Assembly: GCF_003071345.1 (NCBI RefSeq) | Contig: NZ_QCYK01000002.1 | Location: 434,001-498,000 of the forward strand | DNA from: Chitinophaga parva | Lineage (GTDB): Bacteria > Bacteroidota > Bacteroidia > Chitinophagales > Chitinophagaceae | Reading direction: 5' to 3' | DNA: 64,000 nucleotides | In this document: one piece after another, positions 54,261-62,909 of the stretch | How the letters are laid out: every line of letters starts with the position of its first letter | Position numbering within the stretch: the stretch's first letter is position 1 | Program-made: the position numbers and the translations under genes | The notes under the pieces: generated by a model | Databases searched by the model: none | What the model saw: only the letters and a program-made list of their open reading frames with translations | What the model was told of the DNA's origin: nothing

Positions 54261-54842
54261 ATGCTGGAACCGATCATACAACTGGACCGCAAGATTTTTT
54301 ATTATGTCAATGACCAGTGGTCAAGCCCGGTGATGGACTGGCTGGCGCCTTTCCTGCGCGAGCCCTATACCTGGGCACCACTGTACCTGTTCCTGGCCCT
54401 GTTTGCGCTGATAAATTTCCGCCTGCGGGGACTGTGGTGGTGCATGTTCTTCATCATCACCTTTGCCATTTCCGACCAGACCAGCCTTTTCCTGAAAGGG
54501 GCGGTGGGCCGGCTACGCCCCTGCCACGATGCGGCAGTGGCCTTTTTCATGCACCAGCGCGTGCCGTACTGCCCCAGCAGCGGGAGTTTCACGAGCAACC
54601 ATGCCAGCAACCATTTTGCCCTGGCCTTGTTCTGCTTTGTGACGCTGTGGCCTTACTTTGGACGGTACAACTGGCTGTTTTTTGTATGGGCCGCCGCCGT
54701 GTCTTACAGCCAGGTGTATGTGGGGGTGCACTACCCGTTTGACGTGCTGGCCGGGGGCATCCTGGGCGCCGGTATTGGCTGGCTGACCTCCACTGTTTTT
54801 AACCGCCGCATCGGGCTTATCCAGGAACCGGCCGTAGCATGA
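54261..54842 (+). CDS. PAP2-family membrane phosphatase
   Basis: The protein has 193 aa. The three phosphatase motifs can be placed: KGAVGRLRPCHD, SFTSNHASNHFA and YSQVYVGVHYPFDVLAGG, with active-site His in the second and third. Five to six membrane helices surround them. Members dephosphorylate undecaprenyl diphosphate, phosphatidate or lipid A. It overlaps the ZIP gene by 4 bp. Confidence 0.93.
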   Translation: MLEPIIQLDRKIFYYVNDQWSSPVMDWLAPFLREPYTWAPLYLFLALFALINFRLRGLWWCMFFIITFAISDQTSLFLKGAVGRLRPCHDAAVAFFMHQRVPYCPSSGSFTSNHASNHFALALFCFVTLWPYFGRYNWLFFVWAAAVSYSQVYVGVHYPFDVLAGGILGAGIGWLTSTVFNRRIGLIQEPAVA

Positions 54843-55576
54843 ACTGGAGCTTTCTCATATTAGTGTTTGCCGCCAGCCTTGCGGGCGGGCTCATTGCCCT
54901 GCGGGCAGGGAAAACGGGCAATTTTGCCGTGTACCTGCTGGCCTTCACGGGCGCCTTCCTGTTTGGCATTACCATCATGCACCTGCTGCCAGAGGTCTTT
55001 GTCCAGCTGGGCGACCGGGCAGGTGTTTACGTGGTGCTGGGCTTTTTCATACAGGTGGCGCTGGCGCAGCTCTCGCATGGCATGGAGCATGGGCATACCC
55101 ATGTGCCTGTAGAGGGCGGCGCCCATCACCATCATATTGCCATGGCCCCGCTGCTGGTAGGTTTGAGCATACACGCCTTTATGGAGGGGCTGCCCCTGGG
55201 CTTCCGCTACCATGATCCGGCCACCATTCCTTCCCTTATGCTGGGAGTGGCCATGCACAAGCTGCCGGAATCACTGGCGCTGATGACGGTGATGCTGCAC
55301 GGGGGGGTGGCCCGGCGCAGGCTCTGGGCCATCCTGGTAGGTTTTGGCCTGGTAACTCCTGCCGCAGCCATCCTGGCCTGGCAGTTGGGGCTGCATTTCC
55401 TGGCTATTGAACAATATTTCGCGTACGTGGTGGCCCTGGTCATCGGTGCGTTCATCCATATTGCCACCACCATCTTTTTTGAAAGTGGCACCAGGTATCA
55501 TGAGATCAGCGGCCGTAAGGTCATCGCCATTGCCGGGGGCATCCTGCTGGCATTTGTTACCATGATATTTGAATAA
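54839..55576 (+). CDS. ZIP-family metal transporter
   Basis: The protein has 245 aa. About eight helices and a His-rich loop between helices (HGMEHGHTHVPVEGGAHHHH) are typical of ZIP proteins. The conserved helices HAFMEGLPLGFRY and GVAMHKLPESLALMTV supply the metal-transport His/Glu residues. It probably takes up Zn2+ or another divalent metal; the exact metal is not visible. It overlaps the PAP2 gene by 4 bp. Confidence 0.9.
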   Translation: MNWSFLILVFAASLAGGLIALRAGKTGNFAVYLLAFTGAFLFGITIMHLLPEVFVQLGDRAGVYVVLGFFIQVALAQLSHGMEHGHTHVPVEGGAHHHHIAMAPLLVGLSIHAFMEGLPLGFRYHDPATIPSLMLGVAMHKLPESLALMTVMLHGGVARRRLWAILVGFGLVTPAAAILAWQLGLHFLAIEQYFAYVVALVIGAFIHIATTIFFESGTRYHEISGRKVIAIAGGILLAFVTMIFE

Positions 55577-55597
55577 TTTTTTATTTTTAACCTCTCT

Positions 55598-56890
55598 ATG
55601 GAAGTCGTCATAATCATCATCCTCGTATTAATCAGCGGCCTGTTTGCCATGGCGGAAATTGCATTGGTCTCCGCCCGTAAGAACAAACTGGAGCACGCTG
55701 CTAATAAAGGGGATGAAAAAGCAAAGGCCGCCCTGCGGCTGGCCAACAACCCGGACAACTTTTTTTCTACCGTCCAGATAGGCATTACCGCCGTAGGCGT
55801 TTTCATTGGCCTTTACGCCGGTGAAACCCTCAAAACCCCGCTGGCCAACTGGCTTTCCTCCACTTTCCCGCGTTTACAGCCCTACAGCAATTTCCTGGCG
55901 ATCACCCTCATTTTGCTGGGCGCTACTTATATTTCCCTCGTGCTGGGAGAACTGGCCCCCAAGCGCATAGGCCTGGCCCGCCCGGAAGGGGTGGCCAAGT
56001 CCATGGCAAGGCCTATGACCCTGCTTTCCCGCCTGGCCTACCCGCTGGTGGCGGTGGCCACGCTGAGCACCAACCTGGTGCTGCGCCTGTTCAACTTCAA
56101 GACAGACGACGCCCCGGTAACGGAAGAAGACATTAAGGCCATGATCAACGAAGGTGCCCACTCCGGCACCATCGAGGAAACGGAGCAGGAGATCATTGAA
56201 CGGGTATTTTACCTGGGCGACCGTAACATCACCTCCCTGATGACCCACCGCACAGACGTGGACTGGCTGGACATTACCGATGAGGAAGCAGACTACAAGA
56301 CCAAGATCACTGAAAGCCTGCACTCCGTGTACCCGGTGTGCGATGGCGGCATTGATAACATCAAGGGCGTGCTCACCCTGAAAGACCTGTTTTCCGCGGA
56401 AGCTGGCGGCAGCCTGCAAACCCTCATGAAAAAGCCCCTGTTTGTACCGGAGCACAACTCCGCCTACGAGGTGCTGGAAAAGTTCAAGGAAACCCAGGTG
56501 CATGCCGCTTTTATCGTGGACGAATACGGCACTTTTCTGGGCATGATCACCCTGAATGATATCCTGGAAGCCATCGTGGGCGACATGCCCCAGACCGGCC
56601 AGGAAGCGGAATACACGATGTTCAAACGGGAAGACGGCAGCTACCTGGTAGATGCCCAGATCCCTTTCTATGACTTCCTCTCAGAATTTGACCGGGCCGA
56701 CTGGATGGCCGAATTTGAGCAGGAATTTGATACCCTTGCCGGCTTTATCCTGTACCGCCTGGAACACATACCCCAAACCGGCGAAAAGCTGGAGTGGCGC
56801 GGCTTTACGTTCGAGATCGTAGATATGGACGCCCACCGCATCGATAAGATCCTGGTAACAGTGGGAGAGGGGGCTGTAGAAGAAGGGTGA
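55598..56890 (+). CDS. CNNM/CorC-type hemolysin-family membrane protein
   Basis: The protein has 430 aa. Three to four N-terminal helices form a DUF21 (CNNM) membrane domain (..LISGLFAMAEIALVSARKNKLEHAANKGDEKA..). Two CBS motifs follow (about 200-330, with DVDWLDITDEEADYKTKI and GVLTLKDLF), then a C-terminal CorC_HlyC domain (YLVDAQIPFYDFLSEF). Family members are implicated in Mg2+ or Co2+ export. The next gene's candidate promoter begins 13 bp downstream. Confidence 0.92.
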   Translation: MEVVIIIILVLISGLFAMAEIALVSARKNKLEHAANKGDEKAKAALRLANNPDNFFSTVQIGITAVGVFIGLYAGETLKTPLANWLSSTFPRLQPYSNFLAITLILLGATYISLVLGELAPKRIGLARPEGVAKSMARPMTLLSRLAYPLVAVATLSTNLVLRLFNFKTDDAPVTEEDIKAMINEGAHSGTIEETEQEIIERVFYLGDRNITSLMTHRTDVDWLDITDEEADYKTKITESLHSVYPVCDGGIDNIKGVLTLKDLFSAEAGGSLQTLMKKPLFVPEHNSAYEVLEKFKETQVHAAFIVDEYGTFLGMITLNDILEAIVGDMPQTGQEAEYTMFKREDGSYLVDAQIPFYDFLSEFDRADWMAEFEQEFDTLAGFILYRLEHIPQTGEKLEWRGFTFEIVDMDAHRIDKILVTVGEGAVEEG

Positions 56891-56902
56891 GTTTTTTTTC
56901 AC

Positions 56903-56910
56903 TACTTTTG
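56903..56910 (+). promoter_or_regulatory. -7 box of the pigment operon
   Basis: TACTTTTG is an exact TAnnTTTG match 40 nt before the ammonia-lyase ATG. No good -33 TTG is present. It is the only candidate found in the 60-bp gap. Confidence 0.5.
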
Positions 56911-56950
56911 AGCTCTTATCACATAATCAAATAATATAATTTGTAATATA

Positions 56951-58489
56951 ATGGTCGTTTTAGGTAGCAAGCCGCTTACGCTGGAAGAAGTTTACAGGAT
57001 TTTATATGAAGGTGATAGCCTGGAACTGGAAGCAGCGGCGTTGCAGAATGTGGAGGACAGCCACAATTTTCTGAAGCAGTTTTCCGGGAAGAAGCTGATC
57101 TATGGCATCAATACAGGTTTTGGGCCCATGGCCCAATACAAGGTGAGCGAGGAGGATACCCTGCAGCTGCAGTATAACCTGATCCGCAGCCACGCCTCCG
57201 GCGCCAGCAAATGGTTGTCGCCCATCCATACCAAAGCGCTGATGATAGCGCGCATCAGCACCCTGATGCAGGGCTATTCCGGTGTACATCCCTCCATTGT
57301 ACTGCTGCTTCGCGACCTGATCAACAAAAACGTATATCCGTGTGTGTTTGAGCACGGCGGCGTGGGCGCTTCCGGCGACCTGGTGCAGCTGGCCCACCTG
57401 GCCCTGGTGCTTATTGGTGAAGGGGAAGTATTATACGAAAATAAAATTGAAGCTACTGCCGACGTATTTGCCCGCCTGGGCATTACACCCATTAAAATAC
57501 ACCTGCGCGAAGGCCTGGCCGTGCTGAATGGCACTTCCGCCATGACCGGCATAGGCCTGGTGAATGTGCTGGAAGCCAAGCGCCTTCTGCACTGGAGCAC
57601 CGTGATGAGCGCCATGATCAATGAAGTAGTGGAAGCCTTTGATGATCACTTCTCCGCCGAACTGAATGCCGTGAAAAAGCACGTGGGCCAGAATGAAATA
57701 GCCCGCCAGATGCGCACCGTGCTGGCCGGCAGCAAGATGATACGCCACCGCCCGGACCACCTGTACAAGGAGCTGGAAGAAGATATTTTTAAAGACAAGG
57801 TGCAGGAATACTACTCCCTGCGCTGCGTGCCCCAGGTACTGGGCCCCGTGTTTGATACCCTGGAGCAGGCCGGCCGCCTGGTGGTGGAAGAGCTGAACTC
57901 CGTGAGCGACAACCCGGTGGTGGACCATCACCGCGGCAATGTGTTCCACGGCGGTAATTTCCACGGCGACTATGTTTCCCTGGAAATGGACAAGCTGAAA
58001 ATAGCCATCACCAAGCTTTCCATGCTGAGTGAGCGCCAGCTCAATTACCTGCTCAATGAAAAGCTGAACCACAAGTTCCCGCCTTTTGTGAACCTGGGTA
58101 AACTGGGCTTCAACTTTGGCATGCAGGGGGTGCAGTTCACCGCGGTGAGCACCGTGGCGGAAAACCAGACCCTGTCTTTCCCAATGTATGTGCATAGCAT
58201 TCCTAATAATAACGATAACCAGGATATTGTGAGTATGGGTACTAATGCGGCCCTCATTGCCAGCAAGGTGGTGGAAAATGCTTATGAAGTGCTGAGCATC
58301 CAGATGATGACGCTCCTGCAGGCCGTGGATTACCTGCAGTGCCAGCACCGCCTGGCGTCCTTTACACACGGTGTGTACAGCCAGATCCGCCAGGTATTCC
58401 CGGTGTTTGTGGAAGACGCACCGCGTTACAAAGATATCCGGCAGGTGAAGGACCTGCTGCGTAACCTTCCGCTGGCCTTTAACGCATAG
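56951..58489 (+). CDS. Tyrosine ammonia-lyase-like aromatic amino-acid lyase (flexirubin locus)
   Basis: The protein has 512 aa. It has the MIO-prosthetic-group triad Ala140-Ser141-Gly142 in GGVGASGDLVQL, catalytic Tyr51 in LIYGINTGFGPM, and His81 in LIRSHASG, the position occupied by His in tyrosine-preferring lyases. Long stretches match what I recall of the Flavobacterium johnsoniae tyrosine ammonia-lyase (for example YSLRCVPQ and FHGDYVSLEMDKLKI). It would deaminate tyrosine to 4-coumarate, the starter of flexirubin-type aryl polyenes. Histidine ammonia-lyase is the main alternative, but a FabG, KAS and ACP follow and no hut genes do. Confidence 0.88.
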   Translation: MVVLGSKPLTLEEVYRILYEGDSLELEAAALQNVEDSHNFLKQFSGKKLIYGINTGFGPMAQYKVSEEDTLQLQYNLIRSHASGASKWLSPIHTKALMIARISTLMQGYSGVHPSIVLLLRDLINKNVYPCVFEHGGVGASGDLVQLAHLALVLIGEGEVLYENKIEATADVFARLGITPIKIHLREGLAVLNGTSAMTGIGLVNVLEAKRLLHWSTVMSAMINEVVEAFDDHFSAELNAVKKHVGQNEIARQMRTVLAGSKMIRHRPDHLYKELEEDIFKDKVQEYYSLRCVPQVLGPVFDTLEQAGRLVVEELNSVSDNPVVDHHRGNVFHGGNFHGDYVSLEMDKLKIAITKLSMLSERQLNYLLNEKLNHKFPPFVNLGKLGFNFGMQGVQFTAVSTVAENQTLSFPMYVHSIPNNNDNQDIVSMGTNAALIASKVVENAYEVLSIQMMTLLQAVDYLQCQHRLASFTHGVYSQIRQVFPVFVEDAPRYKDIRQVKDLLRNLPLAFNA

Positions 58490-58511
58490 TATCAATCCAA
58501 CAAATCATTGC

Positions 58512-59240
58512 ATGAAATACGCATTAGTTACCGGCGGGTCCAGGGGCATAGGCAGGGCGGTATGTGTGAAGCTGGCCTCCATGGGATACCAGGTGATCAT
58601 CACCTATAAAGGCAACCAGGCCGCGGCCGAAGAAACCCTGGCCGCTGTGCGTGCTGCCGGTACAGACGGTGTGCTGCTGCAGTTTGACGTAGCGGATGAA
58701 GCATCCGTGAACACGGTACTGGGCGGCTGGATAGAAGCCAATAAAGACAAACAGATAGAGGTGCTGGTAAACAATGCCGGCATCCGCGAAGACTCCCTGC
58801 TGTTCTGGATGAACAGCCAGCAGTGGCGCAACGTGCTGGGCACCAGCCTGGATGGGTTCTTTTACGTGACCAAGCTGGTGATCAACGGGATGCTCATGAA
58901 AAGGTATGGCCGCATTGTGAACATGGTATCCCTGAGCGGCATTAAAGGCCTGCCGGGACAAACCAACTACTCCGCCGCCAAGGCCGGCGTAATAGGGGCC
59001 ACCAAGGCCCTGGCCCAGGAAGTGGCCAAGCGCGGTGTAACGGTGAACGCGGTAGCCCCCGGCTTCATCGCCACGGACATGACCGCGGAGCTGAATGAAA
59101 AAGAACTGGCTGCGCAAGTGCCTATGAACCGCTTTGGTACGCCCGAAGAAGTGGCCGCCGCCGTAGCGTTTTTTGTAAGCAGGGAATCCGGCTATATCAC
59201 CGGCGAAGTGCTTTCTATCAACGGCGGTTTGTATACCTGA
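58512..59240 (+). CDS. SDR-family 3-ketoacyl-ACP reductase (FabG-like) of the pigment locus
   Basis: The protein has 242 aa. The nucleotide loop is GGSRGIGRA, NNAG follows at residue 91, and the catalytic Ser-Tyr-Lys triad lies in SLSGIKGLPGQTNYSAAKAG. It reduces 3-ketoacyl-ACP with NADPH. It lies 22 bp downstream of the ammonia-lyase gene and upstream of a ketosynthase, so a role in polyene chain extension is likely. Housekeeping FabG cannot be excluded from sequence. Confidence 0.9.
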   Translation: MKYALVTGGSRGIGRAVCVKLASMGYQVIITYKGNQAAAEETLAAVRAAGTDGVLLQFDVADEASVNTVLGGWIEANKDKQIEVLVNNAGIREDSLLFWMNSQQWRNVLGTSLDGFFYVTKLVINGMLMKRYGRIVNMVSLSGIKGLPGQTNYSAAKAGVIGATKALAQEVAKRGVTVNAVAPGFIATDMTAELNEKELAAQVPMNRFGTPEEVAAAVAFFVSRESGYITGEVLSINGGLYT

Positions 59241-59244
59241 GAAT

Positions 59245-59355
59245 GCGTACAGCGTACAACGTACAGCGTACAGCGTGTAATGCACAATGTATAATGACCT
59301 ATATTGATTCCACGCTGTTTCAATGGGATGGCACCGTACGTTGTACGTTGTACAG
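59245..59355. repeat. Intergenic GTACGTTGTAC-type inverted repeat element
   Basis: The left arm is a tandem of GTACAGC/GTACAAC units (59245-59277, including GCGTACAGCGTACAACGTAC) and the right arm is CGTACGTTGTACGTTGTACAG (59335-59355). The arms pair, with about 55 nt of unique sequence between them. The right arm and following ACAGTTTTTAT match the element between trpB and trpA. Confidence 0.72.
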
Positions 59356-59403
59356 TTTTTATAACTTTATCAGGCCGCTATGCCATTGAGCGGTTTTACG
59401 ATT

Positions 59404-60630
59404 ATGAATCAGAGAGTAGTCATCACCGGCCTGGGAATTTATTCCTGCATAGGAAAAGACCTGGCCGCGGTTAGTGAATCATTGTTCAAGGGCCGTTCCG
59501 GCATTGTGCTGGACCCGGCCCGGAAGGAGTTTGGATACCGCTCCGGGCTGACCGGCTATGTGGACAGGCCTGACCTGAAGCCTTTCCTGGACCGGCGTGC
59601 CCGCCTGATGATGCCGGAGCAGGCGGAGTTTGCCTACATGGCTACCCGCGAAGCGCTGGCAAACGCGCGCATCGAAGCAGACTATATGGAAAAATATCCC
59701 GTGGGTATTTTGTATGGCAACGACAGCTCGGCCAAGCCGACCATCGAGGCCAATGACATCATGCGGGAAAAGAAAGATACCATGATGGTGGGCTCTGGCT
59801 CTGTGTTCCAGACCATGAACTCCACCGTGACCATGAACCTGGCCACCATTTTCCGCCTGCGTGGGGTGAACTTCAGCGTGAGCGCGGCCTGCGCCAGCGG
59901 CTCCCACGCCATAGGCCTGGGCTATATGTTTATCCGCAATGGCATGCAGGATTGCGTGATCTGCGGGGGCGCCCAGGAGATCAACCTGCTGTCTATGGGC
60001 AACTTTGACGCCATTGCGGCCTTCTCCACCCGGGAAGACGCACCGGCAAAGGCTTCCCGCCCGTTTGACCGGGACCGGGATGGCCTGGTGCCCAGCGGGG
60101 GCGCTGCCACCGTGATCCTGGAAAGCCTGGAATCTGCCCGGCGCAGGGGCGCTACCATCCTGGGAGAAGTGATCGGGTACGGTTTTTCTTCCAATGGCAG
60201 CCATATCAGCAACCCCACGGTAGACGGGCCCACCCGCTCCCTGCAGATCGCCTTGCAGGATGCCGGCATTTCAGGGAGTGAGATCGGCTACATCAACGCC
60301 CACGCCACCAGCACCCCGGCCGGCGATGCCAGCGAGGCACAGGCCCTGGATGCCGTGTTTGGCCAGTGGCGCCCACCCATCAGCTCCACCAAGTCCATGA
60401 CCGGCCACGAATGCTGGATGGCAGGTGCCAGCGAGATCGTGTACTCCATGCTGATGATGCAAAATGATTTCATAGCGCCCAACATCAACTTTGAAAATCC
60501 CGATGAGGCTTCCCAAAACCTGAACATCGTTACGGATACACTGCAGCAGGGATTTGATACCTTCCTTTCCAACTCATTCGGATTTGGCGGTACCAATTCT
60601 TCCCTCATTGTGCGGAAGTGGAAAGAATAG
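59404..60630 (+). CDS. 3-ketoacyl-ACP synthase (KAS I/II type) of the pigment locus
   Basis: The protein has 408 aa from ATG 59404 (MNQRVVITGLGIYS). The active-site Cys163 lies in VSAACASGSHAIGLG, and the two His residues in INAHATSTPAGDASEAQAL and STKSMTGHECWMAG. The end NSFGFGGTNSSLIVRKW is typical. It extends acyl-ACP chains by malonyl condensation. Neighbouring ammonia-lyase, ketoreductase, ACP and dehydratase genes suggest aryl-polyene rather than ordinary fatty-acid synthesis. Confidence 0.92.
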   Translation: MNQRVVITGLGIYSCIGKDLAAVSESLFKGRSGIVLDPARKEFGYRSGLTGYVDRPDLKPFLDRRARLMMPEQAEFAYMATREALANARIEADYMEKYPVGILYGNDSSAKPTIEANDIMREKKDTMMVGSGSVFQTMNSTVTMNLATIFRLRGVNFSVSAACASGSHAIGLGYMFIRNGMQDCVICGGAQEINLLSMGNFDAIAAFSTREDAPAKASRPFDRDRDGLVPSGGAATVILESLESARRRGATILGEVIGYGFSSNGSHISNPTVDGPTRSLQIALQDAGISGSEIGYINAHATSTPAGDASEAQALDAVFGQWRPPISSTKSMTGHECWMAGASEIVYSMLMMQNDFIAPNINFENPDEASQNLNIVTDTLQQGFDTFLSNSFGFGGTNSSLIVRKWKE

Positions 60631-60654
60631 GCATTGCCATCTAAAACGTATTTT

Positions 60655-61380
60655 ATGTTCAGACACCGCGGCAAGGGCAGGAGGCCGGTACACAACCTGA
60701 AACTGGCTGCCCTGTTATCTTTTGTAGCAGGTATTGTGAATGTAACCGGCTTCTTTGCCGTGCAGGTGCTCACTACCAATGTGACCGGCCACTTCGCCTA
60801 TTTTGCTGACGGATTGGTCAGGGGCGGTTTCAGTGAAGCATCTATTTTCCTGGTGTATATCCTTTCTTTTTTAACCGGTGCCTTTGTGTCCAACTGCCTG
60901 GTGGAGATCACCGCGCAGGTAGCCGCACGGTATATGAATGCGGTACCGGTGTTTACCGAAATGGCGCTGCTGTTTTTAGTTGCCAGCGGCGTGTTCGGGC
61001 ACAGTACAAATGCCAATCACCTGGTGGCCTGCACCCTGCTGTTTGCCATGGGGCTGCAAAATGCACTGGTGACCCGCATTTCCAATGCAGTGGTGCGCAC
61101 CACCCACCTCACCGGGCTGTTTACAGACCTGGGCATAGAACTTTCCCGCCTGCTTTTCTACCGCCGCCCCGAAGAGCGCAAAAAATTGTTAGCCTCCATA
61201 AAACTCCGCTTTGCTATCATTACTTTCTTTTTCCTGGGCTGCGTGCTGGGTGGCATCGGGTACCTGCAGTTCCATACCCGGGTGCTGTACCTGGCTGTGG
61301 GCTGCCTGCTGGGCGGTATTGTGTACAGTGATATCCGCTACCGCTACCTGTTGCTGAAAAAAAACCTGCTATCGCATTGA
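60655..61380 (+). CDS. DUF1275 (YoaK-type) membrane protein
   Basis: The protein has about 241 aa. Six predicted helices follow a basic N-terminus. LLSFVAGIVNVTGFFAVQVLTTNVTGHFAYF, LLFAMGLQNALVTRISNAVVRTTHLTGLFTDLGIEL and the C-terminal basic end fit DUF1275. The function is unknown; it sits inside the pigment locus between the ketosynthase and ACP genes. A start at 60634 is also possible. Confidence 0.82.
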   Translation: MFRHRGKGRRPVHNLKLAALLSFVAGIVNVTGFFAVQVLTTNVTGHFAYFADGLVRGGFSEASIFLVYILSFLTGAFVSNCLVEITAQVAARYMNAVPVFTEMALLFLVASGVFGHSTNANHLVACTLLFAMGLQNALVTRISNAVVRTTHLTGLFTDLGIELSRLLFYRRPEERKKLLASIKLRFAIITFFFLGCVLGGIGYLQFHTRVLYLAVGCLLGGIVYSDIRYRYLLLKKNLLSH

Positions 61381-61456
61381 AAACGCGCCAGGTTTCTTCC
61401 GGGTGAGCGAAAACTTGCTGTGTGCAATTAAATTACTATCTGTTAGTTATAAATTT

Positions 61457-61699
61457 TATATTTGCATATATTTATCCCTTTCCTGCTGAGATGGCAGGAA
61501 AACCGGGGGATTCGCAAATAAATTTTTAATTTGCACGCTCCTGACGAAACAATTTATTAGAAACAGATAAGACCAATGCCAGGTAATATCCCAAACGCGT
61601 AACACCATGACGGAGCAAAACCGCCGATATATTATTAATTTTACACCGACATACATCACCGTTTTTTTCATCGCTTAACCTATATCTGGATCACACTTT
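61457..61699 (+). promoter_or_regulatory. Promoter box and long 5' leader of the ACP operon
   Basis: TATATTTG (61457-61464) is an exact -7 match. The implied leader of about 230 nt contains an 8-bp hairpin (TTTCCTGC 61479-61486 / GCAGGAAA 61494-61501) and two tiny frames, 61576-61602 and 61607-61678. No convincing gene lies in the 319-bp gap 61381-61699. Confidence 0.4.
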
Positions 61700-61957
61700 A
61701 TGGAAGTTGCAGCCATCATAAAACAAACGAACGCTTTCCTGGTTGAAGAATTTGAAGTAGACCCGGCAAAGATCACCCCAGCAGCAGACCTGAAAGCCAC
61801 GCTGGATCTGGATAGCCTTGATTACATCGACCTGGTGGTAGTCATTGAAAGTAACTTCGGTTTCAAGGTGAAACCGGAAGACTTCCATGGCATTGTCACT
61901 TTCCAGGATTTTTACGATTACGTGATCAACCGGCTGAAACAAAAAGAACTGGTATAA
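61700..61957 (+). CDS. Acyl carrier protein of the pigment locus
   Basis: The protein has 85 aa. The four-helix ACP fold is clear, with the phosphopantetheine Ser39 in TLDLDSLDYIDLVVVIESNFGFKV. It is specialised rather than the housekeeping ACP, judging by sequence and context. Its stop overlaps the acyltransferase start (TAATG). Confidence 0.92.
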   Translation: MEVAAIIKQTNAFLVEEFEVDPAKITPAADLKATLDLDSLDYIDLVVVIESNFGFKVKPEDFHGIVTFQDFYDYVINRLKQKELV

Positions 61958-62865
61958 TGCCCGCATGGGAAGGAAAGTCTAAAGGCACTCCTTTGGGCTA
62001 CCGCATCTTTATCAACCTGTTGCGTGCAGGAGGCGTATACCCGGCCTATGCATTGCTGCGCGTGGTGAGTTTCTACTATTTCTTATTTTCCCGACAGTCT
62101 TCGAAATACAGTTACCGGTATTTCCGCCATCGTATGCACTTTGGCCGCTGGCGCAGCATCCGCGCGGTGTACCGGAACTACTATCTCTTTGGGCAGACCA
62201 TCATTGACAAAGTGGTGGTGATGGCGGATATGCCCAGTCCCTTCACATTTGAATTTGACGGAGAAAGCCACCTGCGGGAAATGATCGCGGAGGGCCAGGG
62301 CGGCATTATGCTCAGCGCCCACGCGGGCAACTGGGAGGTGGCCGGCCATCTTTTCAAACGCCTGCAAACCGCTATCCACATCGTAATGTTTGACGGGGAG
62401 CATGAGCGCATTAAGGCCTATATGGAATCTGTGACCGGCCAGCGCAATGTGAATATCATTGTCATTAAGAATGACCTGTCCCACATTTACGCCATCAATG
62501 ATGCCCTCAGCAAAAAAGAGCTGGTGTGCATGCATGCAGACCGTTTTGTGGAGGGAAATAAGACCGTGCGCATGCCTTTCCTGGGAGGCGATGCGGATTT
62601 CCCGGCAGGGCCTTTCCTGCTGGCCGCCACGTTCAAGGTACCGGTATCAGTGGTGTTTGCCTTCAAGGAGGGCCCCACGCATTACCATCTCTCCGCTACC
62701 CCGGCCCGGCGTTACAATGGGCGGCGCCAGGAGGGCGTGAACGAAGCCGTGCAGGATTTTGTGCAGGCCCTGGAAGCCAAGGTGCGGCAGTACCCGGAGC
62801 AGTGGTTTAACTATTACGATTTCTGGCAGGAAGACGGGCCGAAAAAAACAGCCGCCACACACTAG
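61957..62865 (+). CDS. LpxL/HtrB-like lysophospholipid acyltransferase
   Basis: The protein has 302 aa. An N-terminal membrane-associated helix leads to the acyltransferase domain, with the HX4E motif in MLSAHAGNWEVAGHL and VCMHADRFVEGNKTVRMPFLGGDADFPAGPFLLA. Family members transfer acyl groups from ACP or CoA to lipid A or other lipids. In flexirubin clusters such enzymes are thought to join the polyene to dialkylresorcinol; that is inference here. Confidence 0.87.
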   Translation: MPAWEGKSKGTPLGYRIFINLLRAGGVYPAYALLRVVSFYYFLFSRQSSKYSYRYFRHRMHFGRWRSIRAVYRNYYLFGQTIIDKVVVMADMPSPFTFEFDGESHLREMIAEGQGGIMLSAHAGNWEVAGHLFKRLQTAIHIVMFDGEHERIKAYMESVTGQRNVNIIVIKNDLSHIYAINDALSKKELVCMHADRFVEGNKTVRMPFLGGDADFPAGPFLLAATFKVPVSVVFAFKEGPTHYHLSATPARRYNGRRQEGVNEAVQDFVQALEAKVRQYPEQWFNYYDFWQEDGPKKTAATH

Positions 62866-62909
62866 GCTTTTACGGAACGCCGTTATAATTTTACGGCACT
62901 TATTTTTAC

